DNA of 64,000 nt from Asterias amurensis (lineage: Eukaryota > Echinodermata > Asteroidea > Forcipulatida > Asteriidae). Below, piece by piece: positions 43,400-54,200 of this stretch. The DNA lies in the NCBI RefSeq assembly GCF_032118995.1, contig NC_092651.1:25094349-25158348 (forward strand), written 5' to 3'. The first letter of the stretch is position 1. Each line of letters opens with the position of its first letter. Below the pieces are notes generated by a model. It saw nothing but the letters and a program-made list of their open reading frames with translations. It did not search any database and had not been told where the DNA came from. Both the position numbers and the translations under genes were made by a program.

Positions 43400-44091
43400 T
43401 TAGGTTTTGGTTTATTTATTTAAAAATGCCATCGCAGCATACCGCTGAAGTGCGGTATAATTTACAATAATTCAAAAATATTACATTAGTTATTAAAAAG
43501 CTTTACAATAGAAAATACATAGTGAACATTTGATAAAAAAAAAATCACAAAAGCAATGGCCTTCCAGATATGTACAAACAGGTTCACTACAATTTGTATA
43601 CATTTAAGACCAGAAAATTAAGCAATTATATTACCATGGTTTTAGGAGGGAAAAGTTTCCGTATGGCGCCACCACTTTTTCATTCGAAATAAAATAATAT
43701 AGTATCTAATTTACCTGATTAATATATCCCTTTTTGTAAAATTGAGTGAAAAAGTGGTGGCGCCATACGGAAAGTTATCCAAGCGCTTGCCTTCTCTGCA
43801 AATTGGTGGCAGAGTTTGTTTCTTCGAGACTGGAGGGAGTCCAATTGAGGAATAGACAAAGCATTATGGTATGTTGTGTAGTCCTTAGAGAGGATGTAGT
43901 GACACACGCTTCTGGATCTTCTCGAGGTGGTTCACCTGCTTCTGGGTAAGGCCAGCATTCCAAACAGGGGCTGCATATTCAAGGACTGGGCGAATATAGC
44001 CTTTGTATACTGTGAGGAGTTCTTCGGCGTCTAGTCCAGCATCCTTCAACTTCCTTAGCATGAACAGCTTTCTGATGGCCTTACTATACAT
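43400..44091 (-). mobile_element. LINE remnant with a reverse-transcriptase C-terminal fragment
   Basis: The frame at 44091-43885 reads AIRKLFMLRKLKDAGLDAEE, then LLTVYKGYIRPVLEYAAPVW and LTQKQVNHLEKIQKR. This fits the conserved C-terminal part of non-LTR reverse transcriptases (LxxVYxxxIRPxLEYxxPVW...QxxxLExIQKR). The lower side, to about 43400, probably holds the 3' end; F16 is inserted at 43654-43775. Dead copy. Confidence 0.75.
43654..43775. mobile_element. F16 palindromic element inside the LINE remnant
   Basis: gtttccgtatggcgccacca at the left and tggtggcgccatacggaaag at the right. Confidence 0.75.
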
Positions 44092-44113
44092 CCAATTAAA
44101 CCATTGGTTCTGT

Positions 44114-44352
44114 GGGTGCGTTCGTTTAGCTTCCCCGGCCTGCCTCGGTGCGTTCGAATAGCTTTGACGTCATTCCAGGGGCTCACCCGGGTCAGCCCCC
44201 AGTGCCCTGCTTGTGGAGTGGGTCACTTGGGGGCTGGCCCCAGTTTCTTGACGTCACTACAAACGGTGAGTGGTCGTTCGGTTAGCTATTGTCAAGGGCT
44301 CACCCGAGTGAGCATCGCGGGGTAGACCCAGGGAAGCTAATCGAACGCACCC
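44114..44352. mobile_element. F3 MITE, copy 3
   Basis: GGGTGCGTTCGTTTAGCTTC ... gaagctaatcgaacgcaccc; both sides are flanked by TGT. Confidence 0.9.
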
Positions 44353-44843
44353 TGTATAACAAACCATGTATCTAACCATGGAGGAATAATTAGCCCTCCA
44401 TGATCTAACACAGACATAGTCGTGAGTGTCATCCTCGTTGCTGTCACCGGTAGAGGGCGCAAAATCGACTGGAGGGATTTGGCTGCTTGATCCATATAAT
44501 GATCTCTGGCAAATCGGGGTGCAATGTTAAAAATCAATGTCTCCAATCAATATTAAAACGAACATAGTCATCTAGCCACTTGTCACAATGATTATGTCAA
44601 TCCGTGTTTTCCTTGAGCTCACTGATGTCGAACTGTAGAGAAGTATGCGGTTCGTGTAGTAAAACAAGTTCGTCAACTCCAATAGGTTCATCGAGCGGCT
44701 AAACGACTGTCCGCATTGTTATAGTTCTGTATGGGCGTATCGTAGAGCAAGTGACTAATGACAATTACATTATTGTGTTTTTGTTCCAGTGAAGGTCGGC
44801 CGTCCTTCGCCAGCAGCAAACGACAATGGCATATGCTCAGTAT

Positions 44844-45022
44844 ACAGTAACAATAAGCCAATTCGGAATGTCAGTGGCGCATGTCTGTTACTGCTGACAA
44901 CGGACTTTGTCTATCTGCCGTTACCATTGTCAAAAGGTTACCTGTGATAGACAAGGTCCGTTGTCAGCAGTAACAGACATGCGCAGCTGGAACTCCGAAG
45001 TGGCTTATTACAGTTATAGTGT
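44844..45022. mobile_element. F15 palindromic element
   Basis: Arms of about 80 bp contain gcatgtctgttactgctgac and its inverse; the outer parts (aataagcca..ttcgga) also pair. Confidence 0.75.
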
Positions 45023-45086
45023 AAAGTGGGCCTTCGAGTTGCAGTACTTTCTAAGCTTCCCCACACACTGAATCTTGTTGGTCACT

Positions 45087-45444
45087 TTAAAGGCAGTGGC
45101 CACTATTGGTAATCACTCCAAAATAATAATTATTAGCATTAAAACCTAACTTGGTAACGAGTAATGGGGAGATGTTGGTAGTATAAAACATTGTGAGAAA
45201 TGGCTCCCTCTGAAGTGGTGTAGTTTTCGAGACCTCAGATTTAGAATTGGAGGTCTCGAAACCAAGCATCTGAAAGCACACAACTCCGTGTAACAAGGGT
45301 GTTTTTTCTTTCATTATTATCTAGCAACTTCGACAACCGATTGAGCTCAAATTTTCACAGGTTTGTTATTTTATGCATATGATGAGATACACCAAGTGAG
45401 AAGACTGGTCTTTGACAATTGCCAATAGTGTCCAGTGTCTTTAA
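45087..45444 (-). mobile_element. F1 MITE, full copy
   Basis: TTAA at both ends with a small internal deletion between the tagttttcgag and gagacctcag blocks; hairpin gagacctcagatttagaatt/ggaggtctcg. Confidence 0.92.
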
Positions 45445-45489
45445 GAGACAGCTGTATGGGAATATCTTTTCACCCCGACTAAGTAGAGA

Positions 45490-45570
45490 TTATTACATGG
45501 TGTTGCCGCAAACATTACTATATCGTATTTCCAGCATGCAAAGTTTCAAATCCAACTTGCATGTAGCTTT
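45490..45570. mobile_element. F8 end fragment
   Basis: ttacatggtgttgccgcaaa, then tatcgtatttccagcatgca and aagtttcaaatccaa, matching one end of the F8 copy at 60619-60835. Confidence 0.6.
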
Positions 45571-45581
45571 TATTTAGTTCC

Positions 45582-45968
45582 TTAAAGGCAGTGGACACCA
45601 ATGGTAATTGTCAAAGACTAGCCTTCACAGTTGGTGTATCTCAACATATGCATAAAATAACAAACCTGTGAAAATTTGAGCTCAATCGGTCATCGAAGTT
45701 GCGAGATAATAATGAAAGAAAAAAATACCCTTGTCACACGAAGTTGTGTGCGTTTAGATGGTTGATGTCGAGACCTCAAGTTCTAAATCTGAGGTCTCGA
45801 AATCAAATTCGTGGAAAATTACTTCTTTCTCGAAAACTATGGCACTTCAGAGGGAGCCGTTTCTCACAATGTTTAATACCATCAACCTCTCCCCATTACT
45901 CGTCTTCAAGAAAGGTTTTATGCTGATAACTATTTTGAGTAATAACCAATAGTGTCCACTGCCTTTAC
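45582..45968 (+). mobile_element. F1 MITE, full copy
   Basis: TTAAAGGCAGTGGACACCAA ... gtgtccactgcctttac, followed directly by F1b. Confidence 0.93.
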
Positions 45969-46290
45969 AGGGAAGGTACACTTTTTGCTAATTGTCAAAG
46001 ACCAGTCTTCTCACTTGGTGTATCCCAACACAATCATAAAATAACAAGCAAGTGTAAATTATAGCTCAATTGGTCATCGAAGTTGCGAGAAAATGATGAG
46101 AGAAAAGTCACCCTTGTTGCCGAATTTGTGTGTTTTCAGATAAGAATAAAATACTTCTGGCTAGAAGTATTTTATTATTTTAGTGAGAAATTTTATACTA
46201 TCAACAGCTCTCCAATGCTCATTACCAAGTCAGTTTTTATAAGTTAATATTTGTTTTGAGTAATTACCAAACGTGTGCCTTCCCTTGAAT
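45968..46290 (+). mobile_element. F1b MITE, copy 2
   Basis: agggaaggtacactttttgc ... accaaacgtgtgccttccct; the inner hairpin is AAAATACTTC/GAAGTATTTT. The gagggagccgtttct block is deleted. Confidence 0.85.
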
Positions 46291-47055
46291 TATGGATATG
46301 TGCGCCCTAAACAAAAAAATTCATACATATTTATATTTATACATAGTTTTTAATGATTCCTGTAAGTGGCGTCTATCCGCTGTTGGATATCAATAATAAA
46401 TAAATAAATAATAACACAAAGTGTGTATTATTATTATTCAGTATCATTAGTATTTATCACTATTATTAATGGACATATTAGACGTACGTTTCTTCAGCAG
46501 GAAAGAAGCTAAACATGCTCTAATAACAATGTATAAACGTACCTTTTATTGGAGAGTAATTAGCATCCATCTTTTGATGACGGTCCTTTGGATAACAGCT
46601 GATTTCAACTCCCAAGATCTAAAAAGTCTGGTTCCAAACTTTAGTGAAGAGAATTACCAGCTCTTGTTTAGCTTTTGCAGGTCATTCGGGGTTTATACTT
46701 GTCGCCCGGGTGTGGAAAGGTGGACAAGTTCTGGTCCGATTTGGCAAAACGGTTAAGAAGTTATAGGCCCTACAGCTAAAGTGCATAATGGCTTTTTGTA
46801 TCTAACGATACCCGTTCTTCATTCACTTGCCTGAAAGTACGATAAATAACAATTGTATAGGTTGTGCATTTCAATGGTCTGTGCATAAAAGCAAGGACTT
46901 ACGGTTAGTGCATGGAGGAATTTTCTTCCTCCATGGTTTGTGTTGCACCGCACATGTGTTGTATTGGGGCATGGTGCGTTGGGGCATGGTGCATGAGAAC
47001 TACTGCGGTAGCGCGGTTGAATGTGTTCCACTGCTCGGCACCTACTTTACTCTAA
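46291..47055. other. intergenic, nothing recognised
   Basis: The 95-codon open frame at 46469-46756 has no recognisable domain. A short inverted pair (catggaggaa / ttcctccatg) and gcgttggggcatggtgcatg repeats occur near 46915-46995. Confidence 0.4.
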
Positions 47056-47058
47056 GCT

Positions 47059-47257
47059 GGATGCGTTCGTTTTAGCTTCCCTGGGTCTACCCCGCGGTGC
47101 TCACTCGGGTGAGCCCCTGACAAGAGCTAAACGAACGACCACTCACCGCTCTCGTAGTGACGTCGTTTACCTAGGGCCAGCCCCCAAGTGACCCACTCCA
47201 CAAACATGGCACCGAGGCAGACCGGGGATGACCCAGGGAAGCTAAACGAACGCGCCC
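47059..47257. mobile_element. F3 MITE, copy 4 (internally deleted)
   Basis: GGATGCGTTCGTTTTAGCTTC ends with gaagctaaacgaacgcgccc; the cactgggggctgacc block is missing. Confidence 0.88.
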
Positions 47258-47309
47258 ATTACCTAACCCCGTTCCGCTTCGCGGCTCACCAGTTGGAGCA
47301 TGCCAGGCA

Positions 47310-47803
47310 ATGGGTGCGTTCGTTTAGCTTCCCTGGGTCGACCCTAGGGATAAATGCTAGCGAATGTGCTTACGAACGGAAATATTTAACAATCGCTCAA
47401 ACTTCGCAACATTCGCCACAAATTCATTACGTTCACAAGTCATTCTCCACCTCCTTATACGAAGATCGGTCACTTTATGCTGAGTACGTATTATGCGTAA
47501 GATATTGATAACGAGAGGTTTAAGGACGACAGGGAACATTATTCACTGTCAAATCGCAACTTTTGGGCGAATTCATCACGAGTTTCAAACATTCGTATTC
47601 AACAGGTCTCCCAAAAATATTTTACGGAGAAAACAGCATAATTTCAACACTTTGAAAACTTGCTATATATTACCGAAAAAGGCAAAAAATAAAAAATCGT
47701 AACTAATTATGAACCTGTTATTCGCAAGATATTCGCCCAAGTGTGAGAGAAACATTAGTTAGCACGACGGGGTAGACCCTGGGAAGCTAAACGAACACAC
47801 CCA
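47310..47803. mobile_element. F3-ended element with an unrelated 400-bp interior
   Basis: Left end gggtgcgttcgtttagcttc at 47311 and right end gggaagctaaacgaacacac at 47784. The interior (47350-47765) is AT-rich with no F3 similarity. Confidence 0.65.
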
Positions 47804-47930
47804 GTGAAAGCCAAGTCTCAGGCCCTCCGCTAAAAAAGGCCAGTGGTGGATTTCACATAGATTTGAGACTTTATAGTCTTATCTCGAGTTGGGACGAGTT
47901 ACTATAGGACGTCCTAACTTAGGACTAGCC

Positions 47931-48567
47931 TTAAAGGAACACGTTGCCTTGGATCGGACGAGTTGGTCAAAACAGAAGCGTTCGTAACCGTTTTTTTTAT
48001 AAAATGCATATGGTTGGAAAGATGTTTTAAAAGTAGCATACAATTATCCACACAAGTTTGCCTCGAAATTGCGTGGTTTTACTTCTACTATTTTATATAG
48101 TGTGTTTGCTTCCCTATGTGACTGGATTAACAGGCTTTCGAGCTACAGTGTTTAATTATACTTTTGTTGATCCTGGCCATCACATTAGGGTTGTTTTATA
48201 ATTTCCTGTGCCCTTATTGTTTTTCTTGCTTTGTATTTACTTTTGAACATGTACTTATAATTATCTATTTGACATACTGTCTGCTTGTATTTGTAATTGT
48301 TTATTGGCCAAATAAAGAATAAGAATAAGAATACTGTGCGAACTAACATGGTCGGCCATTTATAGTGTCAAAATTTTGACCCCATTAAATGGCCGACGTG
48401 TTAGTCGACGAGGTAAAAGTAAAACCACGCAATTTCGAGGCATGTTTGTGTGGATCATTGTATTCTACTTTTACAACATCTTTCTACCCATATGCATTTT
48501 ATAAAAAACGGTTACAAACGCTTTTCAAAGACCAACTCGACCGATCCAAGGCAACGTGTTCCTTTAA
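47931..48567. mobile_element. F2 TTAA foldback element, copy 4, itself split
   Basis: TTAAAGGAACACGTTGCC at both ends, flanked by TTAA. The palindrome is interrupted at 48080-48335 by a retroelement tail. Confidence 0.9.
48080..48335 (+). mobile_element. retroelement 3' tail inserted in F2
   Basis: Unrelated AT-rich sequence ending attggccaaataaagaataa with (GAATAA)n, like the simple tails of LINEs and their SINEs. No coding part. Confidence 0.6.
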
Positions 48568-48687
48568 GTTTCAAATATCTCTTAGGACTGGTCTTAACTC
48601 TTTGTGTAATCGATCCCAGTCCTTCTATAGATGTCACACCATGCATATACTGTATTTTGTTGTTCTTCAAAGAACTTTTAAAAAACT

Positions 48688-48882
48688 TTAGGTCTCGAAA
48701 TCAAGCATCTGAACGCACACAATTTCGTGTGACAAGGGTGTTTTTTTATTTCATTATTATCTCGCAACTTCGACGACCGATTGAGCTCAAATTTTCACAG
48801 GTTTGTTATTTTATGCATATGTTGAGGTACACCAAGTGTGAAGCCTAGTCTTTGACAATACCAATAGTGTCCACTGCCTTTA
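48688..48882 (-). mobile_element. F1 MITE, right half
   Basis: Begins at the hairpin (taggtctcgaaatcaagcat) and ends gtgtccactgcctttaa. Confidence 0.9.
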
Positions 48883-49279
48883 ATGTATGATACAGTTTGT
48901 ATCTACCATTCTTCATTATTTATCTGATGTATGAAAGTACGAATGGAAATAAAACAAACACCAGACAAACAAACAAACATTGAACGGGGGCATGGGCGGG
49001 GCCATACAAAACAATGGCTGTGGTTCTCTGAAATTGTTGACTATGGATTTTTTAATTTTTGTTATAAAAACAACAACAAAAGGCTTTAAACAAACTAAAA
49101 TGTTCACATGCAATGAACATAGCTTGCAGAGTGAGACGTAGAAAGTGCGTACGAATTGCAACCAAGACAAACTCATAAAAACATAGGTAATACTTTTCCT
49201 ATACAACAATTTAATTTCTTAGTTTCACATCACATATAAGTACACTTTCAAACTTCCATTTCAGAAATGAACCGTACTC

Positions 49280-49480
49280 TGGTCCCGTGTGGTATAATGC
49301 TGGGTCCGTGTGACCTGAAATGACCTGAAATGTTTGCTTAAAAATGACCCAGGGAGGATCAAATTTACGCCGAATTTGGGGTAAAAATATCTGTTTGTGT
49401 TTTTTTAAACCACTTTCTGGATCAGCTTGATCCGGATGTGTGTCATGCTCCTTGAATAAGGACCCGGATCCCGGGTAAAT
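49280..49480. repeat. GGGTCA-type dispersed repeat fragment
   Basis: ctgggtccgtgtgacctgaa, then aaatgacccagggaggatca and gtgtgtcatgctcc; related to 31490-31860. Confidence 0.4.
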
Positions 49481-49534
49481 ATTTTGGAGTTTTAAGAGTT
49501 TAACTGACAGTAAACGTGTGACTATGCTGTTTCG

Positions 49535-49880
49535 AATCAGCAGGGTGTGGGTTTGAGTCCCAGTTGTGACTGTGTCCTTGAGCAAGACACTTAACCAATG
49601 CATCATTGCTTCGTCCTTCGGATGGAACGTAAAGCCGCTGGTCACGTGTCTTGTGTAACGGACGTAAAATAACCCAGTGCACCTTTCGAAAAGAGAAGGG
49701 GTTCGCTCCGGTGTTTCATTGCGCAACAACTCCTTGTGTTAACCCATTACATGGTGCTTACAAAGGAGTATGGTCTCATAATTCAAACGTATAGTCACAC
49801 ATGTATACCTTGCATGAAAATACAGAATGTTGAAGCGCCCTGAGCGTCACTGAGTGATGGCTTTTGAGCGATATGTAAGA
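49535..49880 (+). mobile_element. tRNA-derived SINE (S2)
   Basis: gtgtgggtttgagtcccagt (B box), tccttgagcaagacacttaa, cgtccttcggatggaacgta and a gcgccctgagcg...ctttgagcg 3' region, which is the typical body of a deuterostome tRNA-SINE. Confidence 0.8.
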
Positions 49881-49890
49881 AGCCACACAA

Positions 49891-50034
49891 TGGGAGACTT
49901 TGAGGCGCTAGGTGGCAGCAGACTTACCAGGTAAATTTCCATTGTTTACGTAGGTCTGAGCACGCGCACATTACCGAGAACAATGGATTTTACCTGGTAA
50001 GTCTGCTGCCACCAAGCGTCCTGAAAGTCTTCTA
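49891..50034. mobile_element. F6 palindromic MITE, copy 3
   Basis: tgggagactttgaggcgcta ... aagcgtcctgaaagtcttct; orientation inverted relative to the copy at 764. Confidence 0.8.
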
Positions 50035-50120
50035 TAGTTACAACCTTGAGCAAATCTTCTTTGGGGAGAGTGTTGGCTATGAAAATAGCTGTTGGTATAA
50101 TACCATGCAATTTTCAGAAG

Positions 50121-50312
50121 CCCGGTTCATACTTCATGCGAGTGCGAATACGAAGCGATGTTGACGTGAATTTGAGGTCACAACCCTCCTTTCGCAGCGA
50201 TATTCGCAAGTGAGTTACCCAAAGTTGAACTGCTGCGAATTTTTCGTTGCGAATTTGTGACGTCAACATTCGTATCGCATTTGCATTCGCAGGAAGTATG
50301 AACCGGGCTTTA
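50121..50312. mobile_element. F9 MITE, copy 1
   Basis: gcccggttcatacttcatgc and, inverted, gcccggttcatacttcctgc; the interior is rich in cgaat and contains ttgacgt repeats. Confidence 0.85.
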
Positions 50313-50411
50313 GTTCTCCTGAAGACAAGCTAAACAATTTATGCAATATGTTAGAAACAGCTCTTTTCAGAGTCAACACTACTTTCTAAAGGAAATGTAG
50401 GGTGTGCCCGA

Positions 50412-50471
50412 GTTCGCGGCTACGGCTATGGCTACGGCTACGACTACGGCTACGGCTACGGCTACGGCTAG
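50412..50471. repeat. GGCTAC hexamer repeat
   Basis: About nine units of ggctac with one gactac variant. Confidence 0.9.
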
Positions 50472-50603
50472 ATGTCTGCGTCATTATGCGTTGAGGTATA
50501 GGACATCCTCAGCAACATCTTTGGCAAGAGTCGTAGCTGAAGCAGCCATTTCGGATACAGTCTTTTTATAAGTGATTTTACAAATATCAGTACAACTGCA
50601 ACT

Positions 50604-50609
50604 TTTATT
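50604..50609 (-). terminator. candidate polyadenylation signal of the Ly6-like gene
   Basis: AATAAA on the minus strand, about 385 nt after the stop codon, in a region without recognised repeats. Confidence 0.35.
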
Positions 50610-50991
50610 ATATGGCAATCTTCAAACTGCATTTTTCAATTTTATGACACCCATTTAAATATCTGCTTTCTCATGACATAAGTCGTGGCAAAGTGTTCAA
50701 ACTTAAAGAACACACCTTCATGTGTTCCATGTTCAATAGTAATAGCGATTCATTGCTGCATCATATTCTTTTCAAGCCTATAGTTTGTATCCTCTGATAT
50801 CAACAGCAGAAAGCCAAAATAGCAGCATCGGGAACAACATTACTTTACCCTGCTGTCACCTTATTGGTCATGTTCCCCGTATCCAATCACAGTAATGTAT
50901 GCTAACTTTCATTAGTTGATCCAGACTATTTGTCTAAAGCCGCTGTTTGGTTTACAGCGATTTGGATTGGATGAAAAACAAAACGGCCGCA

Positions 50992-51219
50992 CTATGAAAG
51001 GTCAATACAGACAAATAAGCCGACCAATACCACAGCTCCGAGTATAAAAAGGTTGAATGTCATGGCGCCTGCGCTGTTGCAGAGATTGTTGCGGCAACAG
51101 TGCTGGCTGAGAAAGCCACCGTAACTGAGCTTGAAGCGGTCTAATTCGACACAGTCGCCCTCTTGGAGAGTGTGGCAGTTTCGAGAGATGGTAGGAACGT
51201 CGCCCTCTAAAGTGTGTTT
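50992..51219 (-). CDS. Ly6-like exon 3: second half of LU domain, GPI signal, stop
   Basis: 75 codons plus TAG, acceptor tcattttcag. It contains cysteines 6-10 including HCCRNNLCN, then a hydrophobic C-terminal segment. An F8 element begins about 43 bp upstream of the acceptor. Confidence 0.9.
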   Translation of the reverse strand, partial: KHTLEGDVPTISRNCHTLQEGDCVELDRFKLSYGGFLSQHCCRNNLCNSAGAMTFNLFILGAVVLVGLFVCIDLS

Positions 51220-54200
51220 CTGAAAATGAAAGAGAGAACAAGAATTATATATTTTTGGGTTTGCGGTAACACCATGCATGGAGGAAGAATGTGTGTGTCT
51301 ACTTTTCAGGTAGACTTGTACGTTAAGAGAACGGTTTTGCTATATGCTATACAACCGCGGCGTAGATTTTCGGGTTTTGGACGACTTCTCAGTTATGAAA
51401 AGGACTGTCCTGCTTTTTAACTTGTACCTATGGGCGGAAAGTGAACATCGGCTGGGACTATTACTTCAGCTTACAGGACAAAAATGTTTAACATTAGACT
51501 GGTGCCCTGTAAAGACATGCAATAGTCTTACAGGCACAATGATTGCATTGGATCCAATGATACATTGGATAAACGTGGTGTGATTGGTCCAAAGTGAATA
51601 GTTTGTCAGCGTGCACTTCCGATCGTCTGCAGACAGTGTGTGCTTAATTGTTGTACATCAAGTAGCGTTGATTTATGCACTATGTACATGTAAATGTGTA
51701 GGCCCCTAGGTCAAAGGTACATGTTGCAACATCTGTCCAGCTGGTATCTGTCATTATTCATTAGCACTCAAAGTGTGACGTTAGACGATCATGCTATGTT
51801 AACGAGAGAAAAAAATTGAAGATCAATTCTACTGTATCCAACAAACTAGTATCGATTGGTGACGTTCATTTTGTTTTAGTCACGATATCACAACACAAGT
51901 TAGTGACGAAGAGATATCTGTGGCACACAAACATCTGTCTCAAAAGGAGCTGTTTTTAATCTAGACTGTGCTCTTGTCTTAATCCGCAAGCATAAAGACA
52001 GGTACCAGCTACAAAGATCCAGTGGCTCCATTGGATACAACGATTTGGATAAAACGTGCGGTGCCTTTAGCTTTCCATAGATGCCCAAACAGTACACCTA
52101 TCACGTCTGCGATAGAATTTGACTGCGTATTTCTATGTGGAATGAATGTAGGTCAAAGGTGAATGTACAAGCCGGTCTGGAGGCAGGTCACTGGCGTTGT
52201 TCACGAGCCTTGAAGTGTGACGTCAGATGTTCAGGCTGTTTTTAATCCAGTTTCGTAGACGGGGACAGTCCCTCAGAGCCAGCATAATGAGACAGAAATG
52301 TTGCACCTTTAGATAGTGATTTTTGTTGTTGTTTGGTTATCCGCAGGCTTGTTCGCCGTGTAGTCTTATTTTCTATTGCCTATTCTTTGTATGTACCGTT
52401 TGCCTGGAAATAAATAAATAATTAGTGTTTCGCCAATTAAGACTAACTATAACACAAAGCACGTAGGGCCTAAATGAAGCTGATAGTCAATGGCACACTA
52501 AAGAGTTTCTGTTATATTCGCCTTTATCCAGGAATTAATTGTCGTGTCCGAGGTGTGGCAGCTACGACTCGGCTTAAGAATTGCCGCGTCATCATGGAAT
52601 GAAGCAAATTAGACGATCCTTACCAACACACTTAGCAATATCATAGCCGATAGCTATAACAGCCGCCACGGATACGTCTTTGTTTTCAAAGGTAAACCCT
52701 AACCATGAACTGACAAAAATGACATCTTGGTGGCGCACTCTGTTGTGGAGCGCTTAAATTGAAATTCGCGTAAACTTAACGTGTGGCCATGAATTTAAAT
52801 TATTTTGTTAAAATCATCTTCCCATATCGTTTCGTGACCAAGCGGATAAGAACACCGGACTCAAGCTTTGGTGTTCCACATTAGAGGAGCGTGGATTGAG
52901 TTCCGGTCGCATTTTTTACTGCACTTTTTAATTGCCACCGTTGTAGTGCTTTTCAATTAGTTTTTTGTAATCGATCCATAAAAGGGAATAGGCCTACTTA
53001 AAAGAAAGTCATGAACATTTTCAGGGTGGCAAATTTAAACTGCAGAAAAAATTGCGCCCGGTCTTAACACTTTATCAATTGTGTGTCCTTTGGATGGGAC
53101 GTAAAGCCGTTGGTCCCGTGTGCTGTGTAATGCACACGTAAATTAACCTTGTGCTTTTTTCGGTAAATAAACGCTTGGTAATTACTCACAGTAATTATTG
53201 GCATAAAAACTTACTTGGTAAACGAGTAATGGGGAGAGGTTTTAGCCGTTTATCACAATGTTTTGTTCTATTAAAATAGAACAAAACATTGTGATAAACG
53301 GCTCCCTCTGATGAAATGACGTAGTTTTCGGAGAAAGAAATAATTTTCCACGAACTTGATTTCGAGGCCTCAGATTGGATTTTGAGGTCTCGAAATCAAG
53401 CATCTAAAAGCCCACAAGTTGGTGTGACAAGGGTGTCTTTTTCTTACGTAGTTATCTCGCAACTTCGACGACCAATTGAGCTTAAATTTTCACAGGTTTG
53501 TTACAATGCATTATATTAAGATACTCCAAGTGAGAAGTCTGGTCTTTGACAATTACCAATAATGTCTAGTGTCTTTAAGAGAAGGCTCGCCCCGGCGTTT
53601 AGTGGCTCCACAATACATTGCTATGGAAAGGGAAGGTCTCATACTTCAAAACTGTAGCTCCGCATACTCACCATCGCTATAAACAATATAGCACTTTGAG
53701 GTGCCCATCGGTTGTGATGAAAAGCTATATAAGGACTCAGTGTTAATATTAATTCGTGGAGCCAAGCTCCCTACCGTTCAGTTATACTGAAGTTCATGAG
53801 CAGGAGAACTATAGTCAATTCAGCGATTTGTCAGGATTTTAAATCAAAATTTTAAAAACTTTTAGACTAAATTACGTCAACTTACCACACACAAGCCGTT
53901 GCATTTAATCTTATTGATCCCATTATTGGCAAAAGGGTCCTTGCAATTCATCTCTCCCACGTCCACCCCTTGTGCGTACGAATGGGAGCAGTTGTAACAC
54001 ATTAGATCATTTGTCTTCTGAGCACCAACCACAGCAAAGCTGTACACTGCTGAAAAAGGGGGACAACGTCGATGCAGTTGTCTTGCTTTGTCTTGCAAAA
54101 TGTTTGTTCAAAACAAGCCACAGAAGTAAGGTCAATAAATACTTTCAAAAGAATGGTAAATCCTATCTGAAAGCTCAGTGATTATTACGGTTTAATGTCA

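Larger units (their letters stand above)
47845..48617. mobile_element. F5 element, copy 3, split by F2
   Basis: Left half ggtggatttcacatagattt to cttaggactagcc at 47845-47930; right half cttaggactggtcttaactc to tgtgtaatcgatccc at about 48580-48617. The F2 element sits between them. Confidence 0.8.

Noticed and set aside
46469..46756. 95-codon plus-strand open frame
   Set aside because: No domain, no splice context, composition like the surrounding AT-rich DNA.
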